DNA of 64,000 bases from Halichondria panicea (lineage: Eukaryota; Porifera; Demospongiae; Suberitida; Halichondriidae), in contig NC_087386.1 in NCBI RefSeq assembly GCF_963675165.1, positions 6,206,066 to 6,270,065 on the forward strand. The letters run 5' to 3'. The position numbers and the translations under genes are program-made. This document shows, piece after piece, positions 23,268-34,508 of this stretch (the stretch's first letter is position 1; every line of letters begins with the position of its first letter). Under the pieces are notes generated by a model, which was given only the letters and a program-made list of their open reading frames with translations, was not told the origin of the DNA and searched no databases.

Positions 23268-24411
23268 ATGCTCGCCACACTCATGCCCAGAAATGGCCTC
23301 GGCTCAGCCATTAAGAGACGAAACAGCAAGAACTATGACACTGCTAAGAGAAGAGATTCCTTCTCTGTATTCTCATCCTACTCTCTACCTAGCTCCCCCG
23401 ACTCACTGCGACGATTCTCAAGCTATGATACTCTGCTCCAAGCACTGGGATCACAGCAGCCACAGCCACAGAAGCAACAGACACTACAGCCAGAGTCTAG
23501 GCTCAAGGGAAGAAGAGGTAGCATCTCTAGACTGATAAGAAGGACCACCTCCATGAGTCGAAGAGATTCAGATGAGAGTAAGAACAGGAGAGCAAGAGGG
23601 AGTGTTTCTTGTGACCCTCTGGATATTGAGCTGGCTAGGATAAGAGAGCAACTGGTGAGTGCATGGTCTTAGGCTGTATAGTTTGAGTGCTGTAGTTCTC
23701 CAAGTGTGCAGCCCAACCATAGATCTATATAGGAGACATGCATGCAAACTGCATTAACTCCACTATAATAGCTAGCTCCTAGGGACGTACATGCATGTCC
23801 TGATCTGTACACTGTAGCAACGTACTTCACTTATAATATTAATGTCATTTGTGTGCAACTTTTATAGTGTTTCTCCTTCCATTACACAGGCTCAAATGAA
23901 GACACAGGACTTGGACATGTCTCAACGAGTAGAGAACTTGTCTAACTCAGTACAAGCACTATGGGGAAATAAGCAGTTGCCCCAGCCACAAATTACACAG
24001 TCTTCCTCTGTGTGTTGTCTTAGAGCCATCAGAGAAAGCAGATTGGAAACAGAAGTGCTCAAAGAAATCAGTGAAAGCTCAGATTCAGAAGAAGAAGATG
24101 ATCAAAGTTTTGAGGATTACATTCGATCCACTCTCCCACTAATTGGTGACAGAAGAGTATCTAATGCGAACAGCAGTACAGCAGAAGCACCTGTTGTACC
24201 AGCATGTACCGTGGAGATTGTTATCGACTGTGTTGCCGATGATGGCTCAACGCAGCATCACTGCTTATTGAACAGTTCACCGCATGATGTCAACACTCAA
24301 AACGCTCAAGGCTATTCGATACTGAATGAACAAACTAACCACCAAGAATGGATGAAATCTGAACCTTTAATTACAACGCACCAAGCAAGTACTCTTACAA
24401 CTGTTCACTGA
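23268..24411 (+). CDS. hypothetical protein, Ser/Arg-rich with acidic C-terminal segment
   Basis: Two exons, 23268-23654 and 23890-24411, join in phase 0 to give 302 residues. Not recognised. The N-terminal half is basic and holds at least six RRxS/RRxxS basophilic kinase motifs (KRRNS, KRRDSFS, LRRFSS, GRRGSIS, IRRTTSMSRRDS). Across the splice, ARIREQLAQMKTQDLDMSQRVENLSNSVQALW is a heptad-like helix, partly like FAM167-family coiled coils (weak). An acidic patch follows (ISESSDSEEEDDQSFEDYI), then a low-complexity tail. No signal peptide or membrane segment. It starts 221 bp after the ORC5 stop on the same strand and faces SWT1 tail to tail. A real gene is supported by length, splice fit and sequence bias; the function is unknown. 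Confidence 0.7.
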
Positions 24412-25019
24412 TGTAATGTGTTGTGTCATGGTATTCAATGTCTCAATCCTTGTCTGTTTCTACTGATCACTTTCTGCGCTAATATTCTCAAATTTTTATC
24501 ATTTATACGATCCACTGTTTTCGGTGGTAACTCATAATAATTAATAATTATCATGTGTCAATGTGGTTTTAATCCACAATAATAATTTTGCTCTGAACAG
24601 CATGCGTAAATATTATGAACGATCCAGCTGTTCATTCCACAGCCAATTTGTTGCGTCAACTTTCCCTACATTAGAAACAATACTTAAAAGGCAAAGATTG
24701 TACATCACCATGGATACCGTCTGTTAGGAAACATGCATAATCAACTGAAAACATTCCTAACGACAATTGATCTAACTCCGATATATATAATGATAATCAT
24801 GAATGAACAACATGTATAATTATACAGTGTACAAATGAATGATTTAATAGGGAGTAATAATAACAAAAAACAGATAATAATGAGATGATCGACAAAATGA
24901 ATGAGCAAACGATGAGATAAATATTGACAGGAAATCATAGAATGTGAGGGGATGCTTACAAAACACTAACCTACAAAATAATAACCCTAACAAGTATACA
25001 ATTAAGTGACAGCACTGCG
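24412..25019. other. convergent 3' spacer, hypothetical gene / SWT1
   Basis: 608 bp of AT-rich sequence holding both 3' UTRs. It contains runs of TAATAATTATC and ATGATAATCATG but no clear repeat family, RNA gene or ORF. Confidence 0.5.
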
Positions 25020-27457
25020 CTATAGTCCTAATTCCCGTGGTAACTGCTCGAGTGCTCCGACCCTGGCACTGAAACCACCCAGTGCTTGGATGAGCATCTG
25101 TTGCACTTTGCTACCGTCCATTTGTACGCAGTGTGTGAAGCCTTGCAAGGTTAGGGGACTGTGTATGCCCATTGTCTGTGTGTAGGGGGGTAAGGGGTGT
25201 GGTCATGATGTAAATGGGTGTGGTCTTACTGTGTTGAGGAAGGTATCAAATGAGATGAGCATTTGAGTGATGTCTTCGCGAGTGGTTGTCTGGCAGACGA
25301 GGAGGCTGTGTGGGCGTGTGGGTGTGTGTGTGGGTGTGAGTGTAATGTACGTAAGACCAGCACACACTAGTATAGGCTGCATCAGATTATAGACAATGTA
25401 TGAACAACTATAAATACTAGTACATGTAACAAAGGGGGAGGAGTTACTTGTTAATGGCGGTGGTGGTGCTCTTGAGAATGACGAGCAGTTGAGACAGGAA
25501 TATGCTCGCTTCTTGTTTGTCAGACAGTGACTGAGGATTGTTGTTGATGGCGTAGAAGATCCGACCACTGCTGGAAATGAGAACGCACAAAAGTTAATAT
25601 AGCAGAGAGAGATGAACATTTTGTTGCAAGTAAATTGGTCAAACAGATAATTAGCCTTAATTGATGGAATGACATGCAGCTGGTGTGTGGTTGTTACGGG
25701 TAAGGGCTTCAACCTATATATAGACGGCAGATAATGTCATGCATGAGTGGTTGCCTGGAATGGACTAGCGACATTTTGACTGTACGACTTATCGTGATGT
25801 CTACTCATGCATCACAAACATGTTTAATCATCAATCAACCAAAGTTCAACTGGTACACATACAAAAAGAAAAATATGACTGTTGAGATTAAAGTTATGGC
25901 CACTTAAACTTCATCACACCCATCCACACACGCCCCCTCCACCACTTACACACAGCACTGTTTAGAGAAGGCCTTAATGACCTCCCACACCCCCTCCACC
26001 ACTCACACACAGTACTGTTTAGAGAAGGCCTTAATGACCTCACACACGCCCCCTCAACCACCCACTCACCAGCACTGTTCGGAAATGGCCTTAATGATCC
26101 CGATGACCCATTCCAGTTGCTCCAGGGGAGTGGGCGGTTGAGCACCAACCAGACGCAGGAGATCATCACACGACGGCCGCAATAGCTTAGTGATGAGTGG
26201 GAGGGGCTGACCTAGCGGGCTAGTAGGAGAAGTGGGCGTGGTACTCAAACTGCCTCCAGAGGAAGTACGCTATAAAATAAGCACACATAAGTGAAATAAA
26301 ACATACGAACAGGCCGACTATAGCTATGCACTGTTACATGTCTGTTACATCCAGTGTATGAAAGATCACTTGACTTACTTGAAACAACCCTAGTCTGTTG
26401 GGAGTTGTCACATGACTAGTCACATGACGTCTCTGTGTGGTCGCCAGCCCCTACAAACACCCAGCATTACAATAGCTAGTGTGTAGCACCATACATTCAG
26501 CGAGACCTTACCCGTGCTTTGAGTAGCGATATCCTCTCAGATACGGATGCCAGCTGAGCTATGGACTGAGGCAGTACACCATCATACCTGTGAGGGTACG
26601 AGTAAAGAGATGCTCATGTCAGCACATTATATCTTGAATCAGCAAAATTGAATATTTAAACGATCAAAAAACAATCTGTGAAGAATACTCATACACTGAG
26701 CTGCATAAAGAAACCAACCTCCCCCAAACCAAAATCTGAAAATCCCCACAATAATTATATGTTCATGTTTACACACATTTACTACACATAATTAGAGAGT
26801 GCGATAAAATAACCTCTCTCCATATACGATCATGTTGTGTACAACGGTCCTAATAATTTATGTACAACACGCTACGGCCTTGGGTTCAGAGTTTAAGAGT
26901 TAATAATGACAGTAGACATTTAATAAACGTCCATTAGACCTTGCACCCCCACTCACCCCGATACATTGGCGAAGGCTCTGAGTAGCGCTGTGGCCTTGGA
27001 GGTGAAGTCATCCAGCACTCCGACGGTTGGCACCATCCGGTCCCTGCTCTTCACGTGCTGCAATAGACCTGCCACACACGAGAACTGGATACCAGGTGGC
27101 AGCGGGTCTCGGAACACTGCTATCCAATGCCTACACACACACACACAGTAATAAACCAGGTGGCAGCGGGTCTCGGAACACTGCTATCCAATGCCTACAC
27201 ACACACACAGTAATAAGCCAGGTGGCAGCGGGTCTCGGAACACTGATATCCAATGCCTACACACACACTAATAAACCGTAGCTTTGAATTGTTACATACA
27301 GTGCAGATTGAACAATGATAGCAGTAAGTACACGATGTACATGCACTGCATAGTATGCAGCTCTAGAGTAACGTGTGTTCCTTACTTGTCAATCAGCGTG
27401 ACGGTGTCTTGGAGTTTCCATGGAGGCTTGATTCTAAGAATGTCCTGCCTGTGTGTG

Positions 27458-27505
<48 letters not shown>

Positions 27506-28994
27506 AGGGGTTACAATAGTGAATAAAAAATACTTTCTTGTAGATGTAAGCAAGCGCATGCTCACCACAGATCTGCCCCGTACGCTTTAACGAACTCCTC
27601 CCGGATGGCAGCTGACAGTGCAGTCCCCATCACACGCTCTGCCTCACACAGTAGGTCCTCCACCTGCACAACATGCAGATTATCATCCAGTGAAATGGCA
27701 ACGGTACATCTGGTAGCATTAAATAGAGCATCTTTGAACGGCCATAACTTTAGTTCTGATGGTCTAATAACGTTGATTTTCTGAAAGCTTAGAGAGAGGC
27801 TTTTCAGATGATGTGTTAAAATCAAAAGTCTATTTTCGGCCTGTTTTTGACAAAATACCGTATAACTTCCTGTTTTCAGGAAAAGACCATGGGCTATAGT
27901 GTTTTCAGTATAGCCCCTTCCAAATTTGGGATTGAGGATACCATCTGAACAGGCTTCTTCTAAGCTTTCAGAAAATCAGAAAAACGTTGAATTTGGACCA
28001 CCAGAACTCTAGTTACAGAGCTAATTCTAAATGAAGGATACCTACATGTACATGTACATGCACGCACATGTACATGTACACGCACGTGTACATGTACATG
28101 TACATGCATGCATGCATTCTTCCAAACAACATAATTTCAATTTGAAAAATATGCTAAGAGGATTGGTTATATCATCCAGTGAAATGGCAACGGTACATGT
28201 GGTAGCATTAAATCTTTGAACGGCTATAACTTTAGTTCCGATGGTCTAATAAAATGGTATAAATAGAGCAATGGTTGTGCCTATACTCACCTCTGCTCTG
28301 GTGACGGGAACTGCTGCCGGAGGAGGAGTGGCAGACACTTGGTGTGCTCCAATTAGAGCAGGTGGTGGGTTGTAGTGGGCGTGTCCACCATGGGACTGTC
28401 CCTGAGACGACACAACAGGTGCTAGGTCGCCGCCCTTGAAGAGAGTTCGAAGGTCATTTAGTAGTGTCTTCCTATTGAGAGCCTTGACTTGATTCACCAT
28501 TGCCTTACTACACAGTTGAACGTCGTTACTAAATAGGACCACCACCCCTCCGTGAACTTTGACCTTCTCCTGGTACAAGAGGCAGCAGTGTAGAATACGA
28601 TCATCATTGTTGCTAATAGCAATGTTATTGAGCTCAGTATGGACCTGCATTGAGAAAAAATGTGACATAAAAAAATAATTAAAAATTTTGTTAGCACACC
28701 TCCTCCATAGTTTGACCTCTGATCCTGGGATGTTCGGCGGAGAAGCTGTCATTCAAGAAGCGTATCGCGTCCCTTGCTTTGCCAGCTAGTCGTGAGCTAC
28801 TACGTGTCTTGAGAGCATCGAGCTCTTGCATCACTACCCAGGGAACCACTAGGACTGGGCGACCCACGTTCTTGATGGCATAGTCCTTGAGCTCACGTAG
28901 GAAGCCGAGGTGAGAGATGAGAATGTTGGTGTCCAGTACAAGGTACAGCTTCTACAGTGTGTGTGTGTGTGTGTGTGTGCGTGGTGTGTGCGTG

Positions 28995-29037
<43 letters not shown>

Positions 29038-29048
29038 GTGTGTGCGTG

Positions 29049-29091
<43 letters not shown>

Positions 29092-31247
29092 GTGTGTGCG
29101 TGTTGTGTGTGTGTGTGTGTTGTGTGAGGGTATACAAGAAGTTGTGTGTGCGTGTGGGGGGGGTTGTCTAATAGAAAGTGGCAGTAATAAAAATCTTTGA
29201 GCAGCAATGTATGTTCAAAATAACAACACACACTCGATCACTAAGGCTTGCAATTATGCAGCATAGAACATAGCAACCATAATCACTATTTCACCAACGT
29301 AAATGTACGCCCTCACAGTGTTGGTGAGAGAGAAGGGAGCCTTCTGTGTGACACTCCCCACTGAGGTAGCCAGGGGGAGGTCGTTCCTGGTCGTGTGGAT
29401 CTCACTGATAAGAGCCATCTGTTCCTCTTCCGACATGTCTACGTCCATATCGATGACATCATCATCATCACCCCAGCGCTCCTCAACCTCCATAGCCTCC
29501 TCCTCACCAGCCCATAAATCTGTAAAGTCATTAAAGAATAATGAAACGCTTAATAGTAATTCAAAGGATGACCAACAAATTTGGAACTTTCTCCACACAA
29601 AGCTCTCAACATGCAAAAACAACAACTGCACGCAGAGCAAAACAATTAGATGGCCAAATATCATTATAATTGTGACAGGCTCTGGGAAAACCAGACTATT
29701 GGAGCAGACTAAAATATGTGTGATTAATGTACCAAATAATAGAGCAGAGCATTGCCTACACAATGATATGCTTAGTGTTCACATACCTAGTTTCATACCC
29801 GAGTCATGCGCGTTGGAAACTCGAAGCCGTAAAATGTAGTATCGAGAAAAACGACTCTCAAAGATTGCTTAATTAGGAAAAATAAGGTAATAGCGAAACT
29901 TTGGACGAAGCGTTTTGATGGAAAGAGTTGGATTTAGAGCATCAGATTTTACAGAGAGGTAGTAGAAGGACTGTAGATACTTATACATCAATAACATTTT
30001 ATTTGAGATTTTATACTGTAGGCATAAATTTAGCTGTAGCTCAATACTAAATTCTGCTCCAATAGTCTGGTTTTCCCAGAGCCTGTCACATATAATAGCG
30101 TAAGCCTATTGCTCTTAGTATTAGGGAAAGTAGCTAAAAATGTCGGCCATTTTTGATTCTACAAATTTTGCGTAGAACAGTAAAAGGGTAAGTTGGGTCG
30201 TCGCCCGTACGAAGTTTCACAGAAACCGGGCGACGCCCCAACTTGATTATATGTACTTGACAGGAGTATGATGTATTCAAAACTTAGGGAAATTACTAAC
30301 TGATTTGTAAAGAAAGGAAGAAAAATTCCCCAAGAGGGAATCGAACCCACGCCTTATCTATAATCTAATCTACCACCCTAACCACTACGCCCCACCTATT
30401 CTGTCCCAAAGCTACATAGTCATCACATCCACCCAGAACTATTGTGAACTCATAGCTAGCTGGCTACCTGGACTGACGGTCTCCATGCAGTTGTTGCTGT
30501 TAGTCTGCAGGTGTACTCTCCCACTAGTCCCAGTCCCAGCATTGCTCCTCCCTGAGCTGCTCTTGGGCTGGAGGGACTGGCTGATTCGCAGCACAGGAAC
30601 AGTCGTGCTGTTACTCACTAACCCCTGAGGGCAAAAAGATGCAATTCATAATTATAAGCAGAAAATTAGCAGTTTTCACCATGCATTACAGAAACAGTTT
30701 AATGGGGGATGGTAAAGATGCAAACCCCTGTGTGCAAAATGAGCACAATATTTATATGCACAAAATTAGCAGCTAGCCTTACATCAGTTTTCACCATACA
30801 TGTACATAAGCAGGGGAATAGGTAACAATGTAATGAAAGGTGTAGTGTAAAGATGTGCAAAATTGGTGATGATGAAGCGGTTATTATGTGTGTACACCAA
30901 GCTATTAGCAATGTTGTTATCATGCTGCATGCAATGTCCCTCACTTTAGAGCCTAGTCCAGCATGACTGGTGGTGACCCTAGTGTGGGGGAGGGACTGAG
31001 AGGACCGCGGGATGGCTGCACTTTGAGTCACTTTCACTTTTACATTCTCATCTCTCTTCGACACCTGCAACGGATGAGGGGATATGATATGAATAAGAGC
31101 AAAATTATATAACAAGCCGTTTACTTTCGCTTTGGAGGTTTGTGGCAACTTCCACTTGCTCTCCTTAGTGGCCTTGTTGAAGTAGTAGAAGACTCCAGGC
31201 CTGGAGTGGGACGCGACCTTCATCCAATCATTGTGAGTTTCTTCCAT
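25020..31247 (-). CDS. SWT1: SWT1 RNA endonuclease (WW + PIN domain)
   Basis: Fifteen exons, one frame, 748 residues; 5' to 3': 31125-31247, 30945-31064, 30468-30624, 29317-29519, 28700-28951, 28291-28644, 27566-27663, 27386-27448, 26957-27130, 26512-26587, 26379-26450, 26070-26269, 25448-25570, 25230-25305, 25020-25175. The N terminus is a WW domain (DWMKVASHSRPGVFYYFNKA, Trp8 and Trp32), as in plant homologues. Residues about 202-345 are the PIN nuclease: LVLDTNILISHL, VVPWVVMQELDALK, NNDDRILHCCL and LFSNDVQL supply the acidic metal-binding residues. Yeast Swt1 is a perinuclear endonuclease in mRNP quality control. C-terminal helices include EEFVKAYGADLW..ILRIKPPWKLQ, typical of the family. 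Exons 9 and 12 have partial tandem copies beside them. The start at residue MEETHNDW is chosen for domain fit; an ATG at 31268 or an upstream exon are alternatives, since CTGCAG precedes the chosen ATG. Confidence 0.9.
25916..26069. repeat. two extra copies of the SWT1 exon 12 donor junction
   Basis: AAGGCCTTAATGACCTC with flanking CACACACGCCCCCTCCACCA occurs three times at 57-60 bp spacing (25924-25982, 25983-26040, 26041-26098). The copy at 26070 onward is the real 3' end of exon 12; the other two reproduce exon end plus donor region inside intron 12. Confidence 0.8.
27131..27275. repeat. two extra copies of the SWT1 exon 9 acceptor junction
   Basis: CCAGGTGGCAGCGGGTCTCG followed by GAACACTGCTATCCAATGCC and a CA run occurs three times (27090-27145, 27155-27208, 27219-27271). 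The lowest copy is the real start of exon 9; the two others repeat the CA-tract acceptor and first about 40 nt of the exon within intron 8. Confidence 0.85.
27727..28020. mobile_element. MITE, GCCATAACTTTAGTTCTGATGG family
   Basis: Left end CGGCCATAACTTTAGTTCTG, right end CCACCAGAACTCTAGTTACA. The interior holds AAAATCAAAAGTCTATTTTC and CCTGTTTTTGACAAAATACC. A partial further copy follows at 28165-28255. SWT1 intron 6. Confidence 0.65.
28952..29125. repeat. (GT)n with GTGCGTGGTGTGTGCGTGTT blocks, three copies
   Basis: A GT dinucleotide tract interrupted three times by GTGCGTGGTGTGTGCGTGTT at about 55-bp spacing. On the minus strand it is the CA tract leading to the SWT1 exon 5 acceptor (CACTGTAG). 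Confidence 0.85.
29671..30090. mobile_element. 420-bp MITE with 37-bp terminal inverted repeats
   Basis: TGTGACAGGCTCTGGGAAAA...CCAGACTATTGGAGCAGA on the left is matched by its exact inverse on the right, ending GCCTGTCACA. TATAAT flanks both ends, an apparent 6-bp target duplication. No transposase ORF. It lies in SWT1 intron 3. Confidence 0.85.
30190..30244. repeat. 18-bp-arm hairpin in SWT1 intron 3
   Basis: AAGTTGGGTCGTCGCCCG and CGGGCGACGCCCCAACTT pair almost perfectly around a 19-nt loop. This may be one end of a SINE or part of the tRNA-like element that follows. Confidence 0.7.
30325..30400 (-). mobile_element. tRNA-derived SINE-like sequence
   Basis: On the minus strand a B box GGTTCGATTCC and an A box-like TAGTGGTTAGGGTGG are spaced as in a tRNA gene. 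The acceptor and anticodon stems do not pair, so a functional tRNA is unlikely. Confidence 0.5.
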
Positions 31248-31388
31248 CTGCAGCTGTACTGTACACATGTAAACAAATTGCCTACAGAGAACAACTTTTA
31301 GTGACCACGTGGACCCAAAACAAAGTCAACCACCACGTGGGTTTGTTTATGTGGGCTCTTAATAGAATGAACTTTGACCTCCAAAGAA
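31248..31388. promoter_or_regulatory. bidirectional promoter, SWT1 / TM2D2
   Basis: Only 141 bp lie between the two start codons, in divergent orientation. Two copies of CCACGTGG are visible (GACCACGTGGACC near 31299-31311 and CACCACGTGGGTT near 31330-31342); each is an E-box with palindromic CACGTG core, recognised by bHLH factors such as USF or MYC in other animals. Inference from motif and position. Confidence 0.55.
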
Positions 31389-32520
31389 ATGGCCAAGCTA
31401 GAATCAGTCCTCGTTTCTTGTCTGCTGTTACTCAAGTGTGTGTTGTGTGGAGCGCTCAATCTGACTGGGAGTGATACATGCTCTAATGTGGTCATGGGTG
31501 ACGGCTATGATCCTACGTCTCCTAACATTCTCTGCTGTTTAGTGTAAGAAACCCACCGTCTGTGTTACTGCACTATACTATACTATGTATACACCAGAGC
31601 TGCTATCATTATATAGTGTGTGTGCTCTTATGTGCAGGCCGGAGCAGTTTTACTTATGTGAAAACCCTCAACTTATAGAGAACGATACCAACACAACAGG
31701 CACTTGTAGCCGGGTACGTGCTTGAGTGTATATACAATAACACAGCCAGTACTATATTTGGAGGATAGATAACGTCTACACTAGTGTAGGCTGGGACACT
31801 ATGAGCAAGCCCTAGTGTGTATAGTATATGGCATTATCAAAGGGGTTTACTGTCATCTATCATCAATCATCTAAGATTATTCTTGCCCCGTGTGCAGTTT
31901 GGAGGAGAGTTCTATGAGGATGTGGAGACCACCTCCGTCAGCTGCTCTGTGTTGGATGGGGTACAATGCTATGGTAACCGAACCTTCTTCAAGGACAATA
32001 TACCCTGTCTCAGGTAAACGCAATGGGTGTCAATTATGAGTTAGAACAACTTGCAAAGATTCACAGTCATGTAGTGTAATCGACCAATTCTTTACCTTAT
32101 ATATTATACTTGGGGCAATAACTATTTAAACTTACTTGCATAACAGGTATGATCAACATGTGTTCAATGTCATCGTCCCCTCGTACAAATAGGAAGAGCA
32201 TTTCATTTCCACATCATTCCCTCACTTGTTGACATTTCTTTTTAATCACGTAACAAACTTGTTCACTGTGGGGAGATGTTCACAGTTCTCTTCCCCTCCC
32301 CTGCAGATATGGAGGCCATTACTTCCCCACGATCATGCTCTACTCTGTGTTCCTTGGTTTCCTCGGGGTGGACCGCTTCTGCCTCGGCTACACTTGTTTG
32401 GGTGTGGCCAAGCTGCTCACGCTGGGAGCCATTGGTATATGGTGGGTAGTGGACGTGTTCCTACTACTGACAGGAGTTATAGTGCCTGAAGGGAACTACA
32501 CTTGGGAACAAGTTTATTGA
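31389..32520 (+). CDS. TM2D2: TM2 domain-containing protein 2
   Basis: Four exons, 31389-31543, 31638-31713, 31898-32013 and 32307-32520, 186 residues in frame. An N-terminal hydrophobic signal peptide ([14 protein letters not shown]) is followed by a Cys-rich ectodomain ([32 protein letters not shown]). Then come two membrane helices with the TM2 signature: [18 protein letters not shown] with its DRF motif, and [21 protein letters not shown]. The C terminus WEQVY parallels the CTVY end of human TM2D2. Family members are conserved membrane proteins; the fly orthologues affect Notch signalling. Two NxT/NxS sequons in the ectodomain fit a secreted or luminal side. It shares a promoter with SWT1. 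Confidence 0.92.
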
Positions 32521-32830
32521 ATAGAGTTAATTTGTGTGTGTTTTCATGTATTATATACAATTCTGTTGTTTTTACTCTTTTTGTGAATAATTAATACTCA
32601 GTTTGCGCGGTAAGGGCTCTGCCAATGAATCATGGAGCAACATACATGTGCCCAAGCCCTTACCTGTTACCATAATTTGTATACCAATGTATATACTATA
32701 ATATGCACTCTTGAATTAATCATTTGAGTGATTGTCGAGGTCACGCCGCGGATTAAAAAAAATCTATGATCGTCAACGTTAAAAGTGTAATTTGAGTGTC
32801 TGTTGACGATTTCAGAGTTAAGTTTCTATT
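32521..32830. other. TM2D2-ACBD6 intergenic region
   Basis: 310 bp, same-strand genes on both sides. It contains AATTAATTC runs and TGTAATTTGAGTGTCTGTTG before the ACBD6 start. No repeat family or clear promoter element seen. Confidence 0.4.
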
Positions 32831-34297
32831 ATGGCTGATGGGGTTGCTGAGAGGTTTCAGCGTGCTGCTGAGCGGATGAGACAGAATGGGAGCCTCAAAC
32901 TATCCAATGAGGACAAACTCGAGTTATACAGTCTCTTCAAACAGGTGGGTTTTCAACAAAATGAGCTTGTGTTGGTACAGTTATCACATGATTGTACAAG
33001 ACACTCATGACACTCCACCTGTTTTGCTTCCATGAATACAGGCTAATGAAGGAGACTGCTGTAACCAGAGACCAGATGGATGGTTCGACTTCACTGGGAA
33101 AGCAAAATGGTAATCATACAGGGTTTTTAGCTCGGAGGAGGAAATGTTTAATTCAGAAGGGTCAGGGAAACCTCCCCCGATTGTTTTTATGTGCTTCAAA
33201 CATGCTAATTTTTCTAGGGGGGACTTTGGTGTGGAGGGAAATGCCAGGGCCCCCCTCTGTGTGAAACCCTGATCATGTGACATGAGAAATTCTTTTTGTT
33301 ACTGTAGGGACTGCTGGAATACGCTACTTGGAATGAGTAAAAGTGATGCAATGACTAAATACATTAGTGCTGTCTCTAGACTGGATCCGGAATGGGAGAC
33401 ATCGCCATTAGAGTCTGATTCCCAGATCTCAGACAGAGGTGATGGCTCTGTGGGTCATGCAGTGAGCACTCTGGCTGGGTGCGACACAGAGGAGGCACTA
33501 ACTGACGACAAGAAGACAATGTTCGACTGGTGTAAGGAGGGGAACGAAAAGAAATTACGATCTCTACTCTCTGACACCAATGTCAATCAAACTGACCAAG
33601 AGGTGATTAGAATTATATGCCAAAATAATCGTTGTAATATGTAAAATATGCTTAAAAGACTGTAGAAAATTGCTGTCTAATTTCCTTAAACTAACTTTAA
33701 GATCGTAAATTCCAACTTTGAAATTAATACTAATTATACAATCTTATAATAATATTATAATAGAGGTGTTGATACAGGGGATGGGTCTTCTTCATTGGGC
33801 CTGTGACCGTGGCAACCTGAACATGGTGAAACTACTTGTGAAGAGGGGAGCAGATGTTAATATTGAGGACACAGACAATCAGACACCTCTTCATTATGGT
33901 GAGAGATGGAGTATTCCTTTACAGAGGGTGCTTGTGTGTTAATACATGTTGAAGCTAGCTGTCTGTTTGTAGATCTTTGTTTGAGTCCAATGCTCCCTCT
34001 ACTGAATAGTGAGGAAGTCAGTTTGGCTGAGTATCTATGGTAACCTGTGAGATCTTTTTGTATTTATTAATGATGGTGATCAAGGAAAATCACTATTCTT
34101 TGTGTAGTTATTGTATTGCTTGATTTTCGTGATTGATTTTTGATTGTACTTGCTCTACAGCTGTGTCATGTGATCATCATGCTGTCATCTCTTATCTACT
34201 GCAAGTGGCCAAAGCAAGAACAGACATTGCAGATTGTGATGGCAACCTACCTCAAGATGTGACTGAGAATCAAGCAACTAGACAACTTTTTAATTAG
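32831..34297 (+). CDS. ACBD6: acyl-CoA-binding domain protein 6
   Basis: Five exons, 32831-32944, 33042-33109, 33308-33602, 33778-33898 and 34161-34297, 244 residues. The ACB domain runs from residue 1 to about 85 (LELYSLFKQANEG, DGWFDFTGKAKWDCWN, AMTKYISAVSRLDPEW) with the Lys/Trp/Tyr pattern of the acyl-CoA pocket. A linker (MFDWCKEGNEKKLRSLL) leads to two ankyrin repeats (GLLHWACDRGNLNMVKLLVK, TPLHYAVSCDHHAVISYLL). This is the ACBD6 architecture; human ACBD6 binds long-chain acyl-CoA and supports N-myristoylation. It is the intact parent of the partial ACBD6 copies at 39087-39229, 42427-42716 and 61425-62050. Confidence 0.93.
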
Positions 34298-34508
34298 TTT
34301 TGTTATTAATTTTGCACATTTCCCATGCACTTATTTGACCCCATTTTTACATGATGAAAGAGAATGTAACTGTATGGTGAAATGCATGGCAATGGTTGAG
34401 AAACAGTAGACACAAAAATTATAAGACAAAACGATGTAGTGTAAAGCAATCTACGTATCTATCAGAGGCTGGCTGCCATGGCAACAGTACAGTTAATAAG
34501 GTACAGAG

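Noticed and set aside
29254-29839. ORFs of about 170 residues on both strands around SWT1 exon 4
   Set aside because: Minus-strand ORF is exon 4 plus intron read-through; plus-strand ORF is its shadow and runs into a MITE.
30325-30400. Functional tRNA gene on the minus strand
   Set aside because: A and B boxes are present but acceptor and anticodon stems do not pair; better read as a tRNA-derived SINE.
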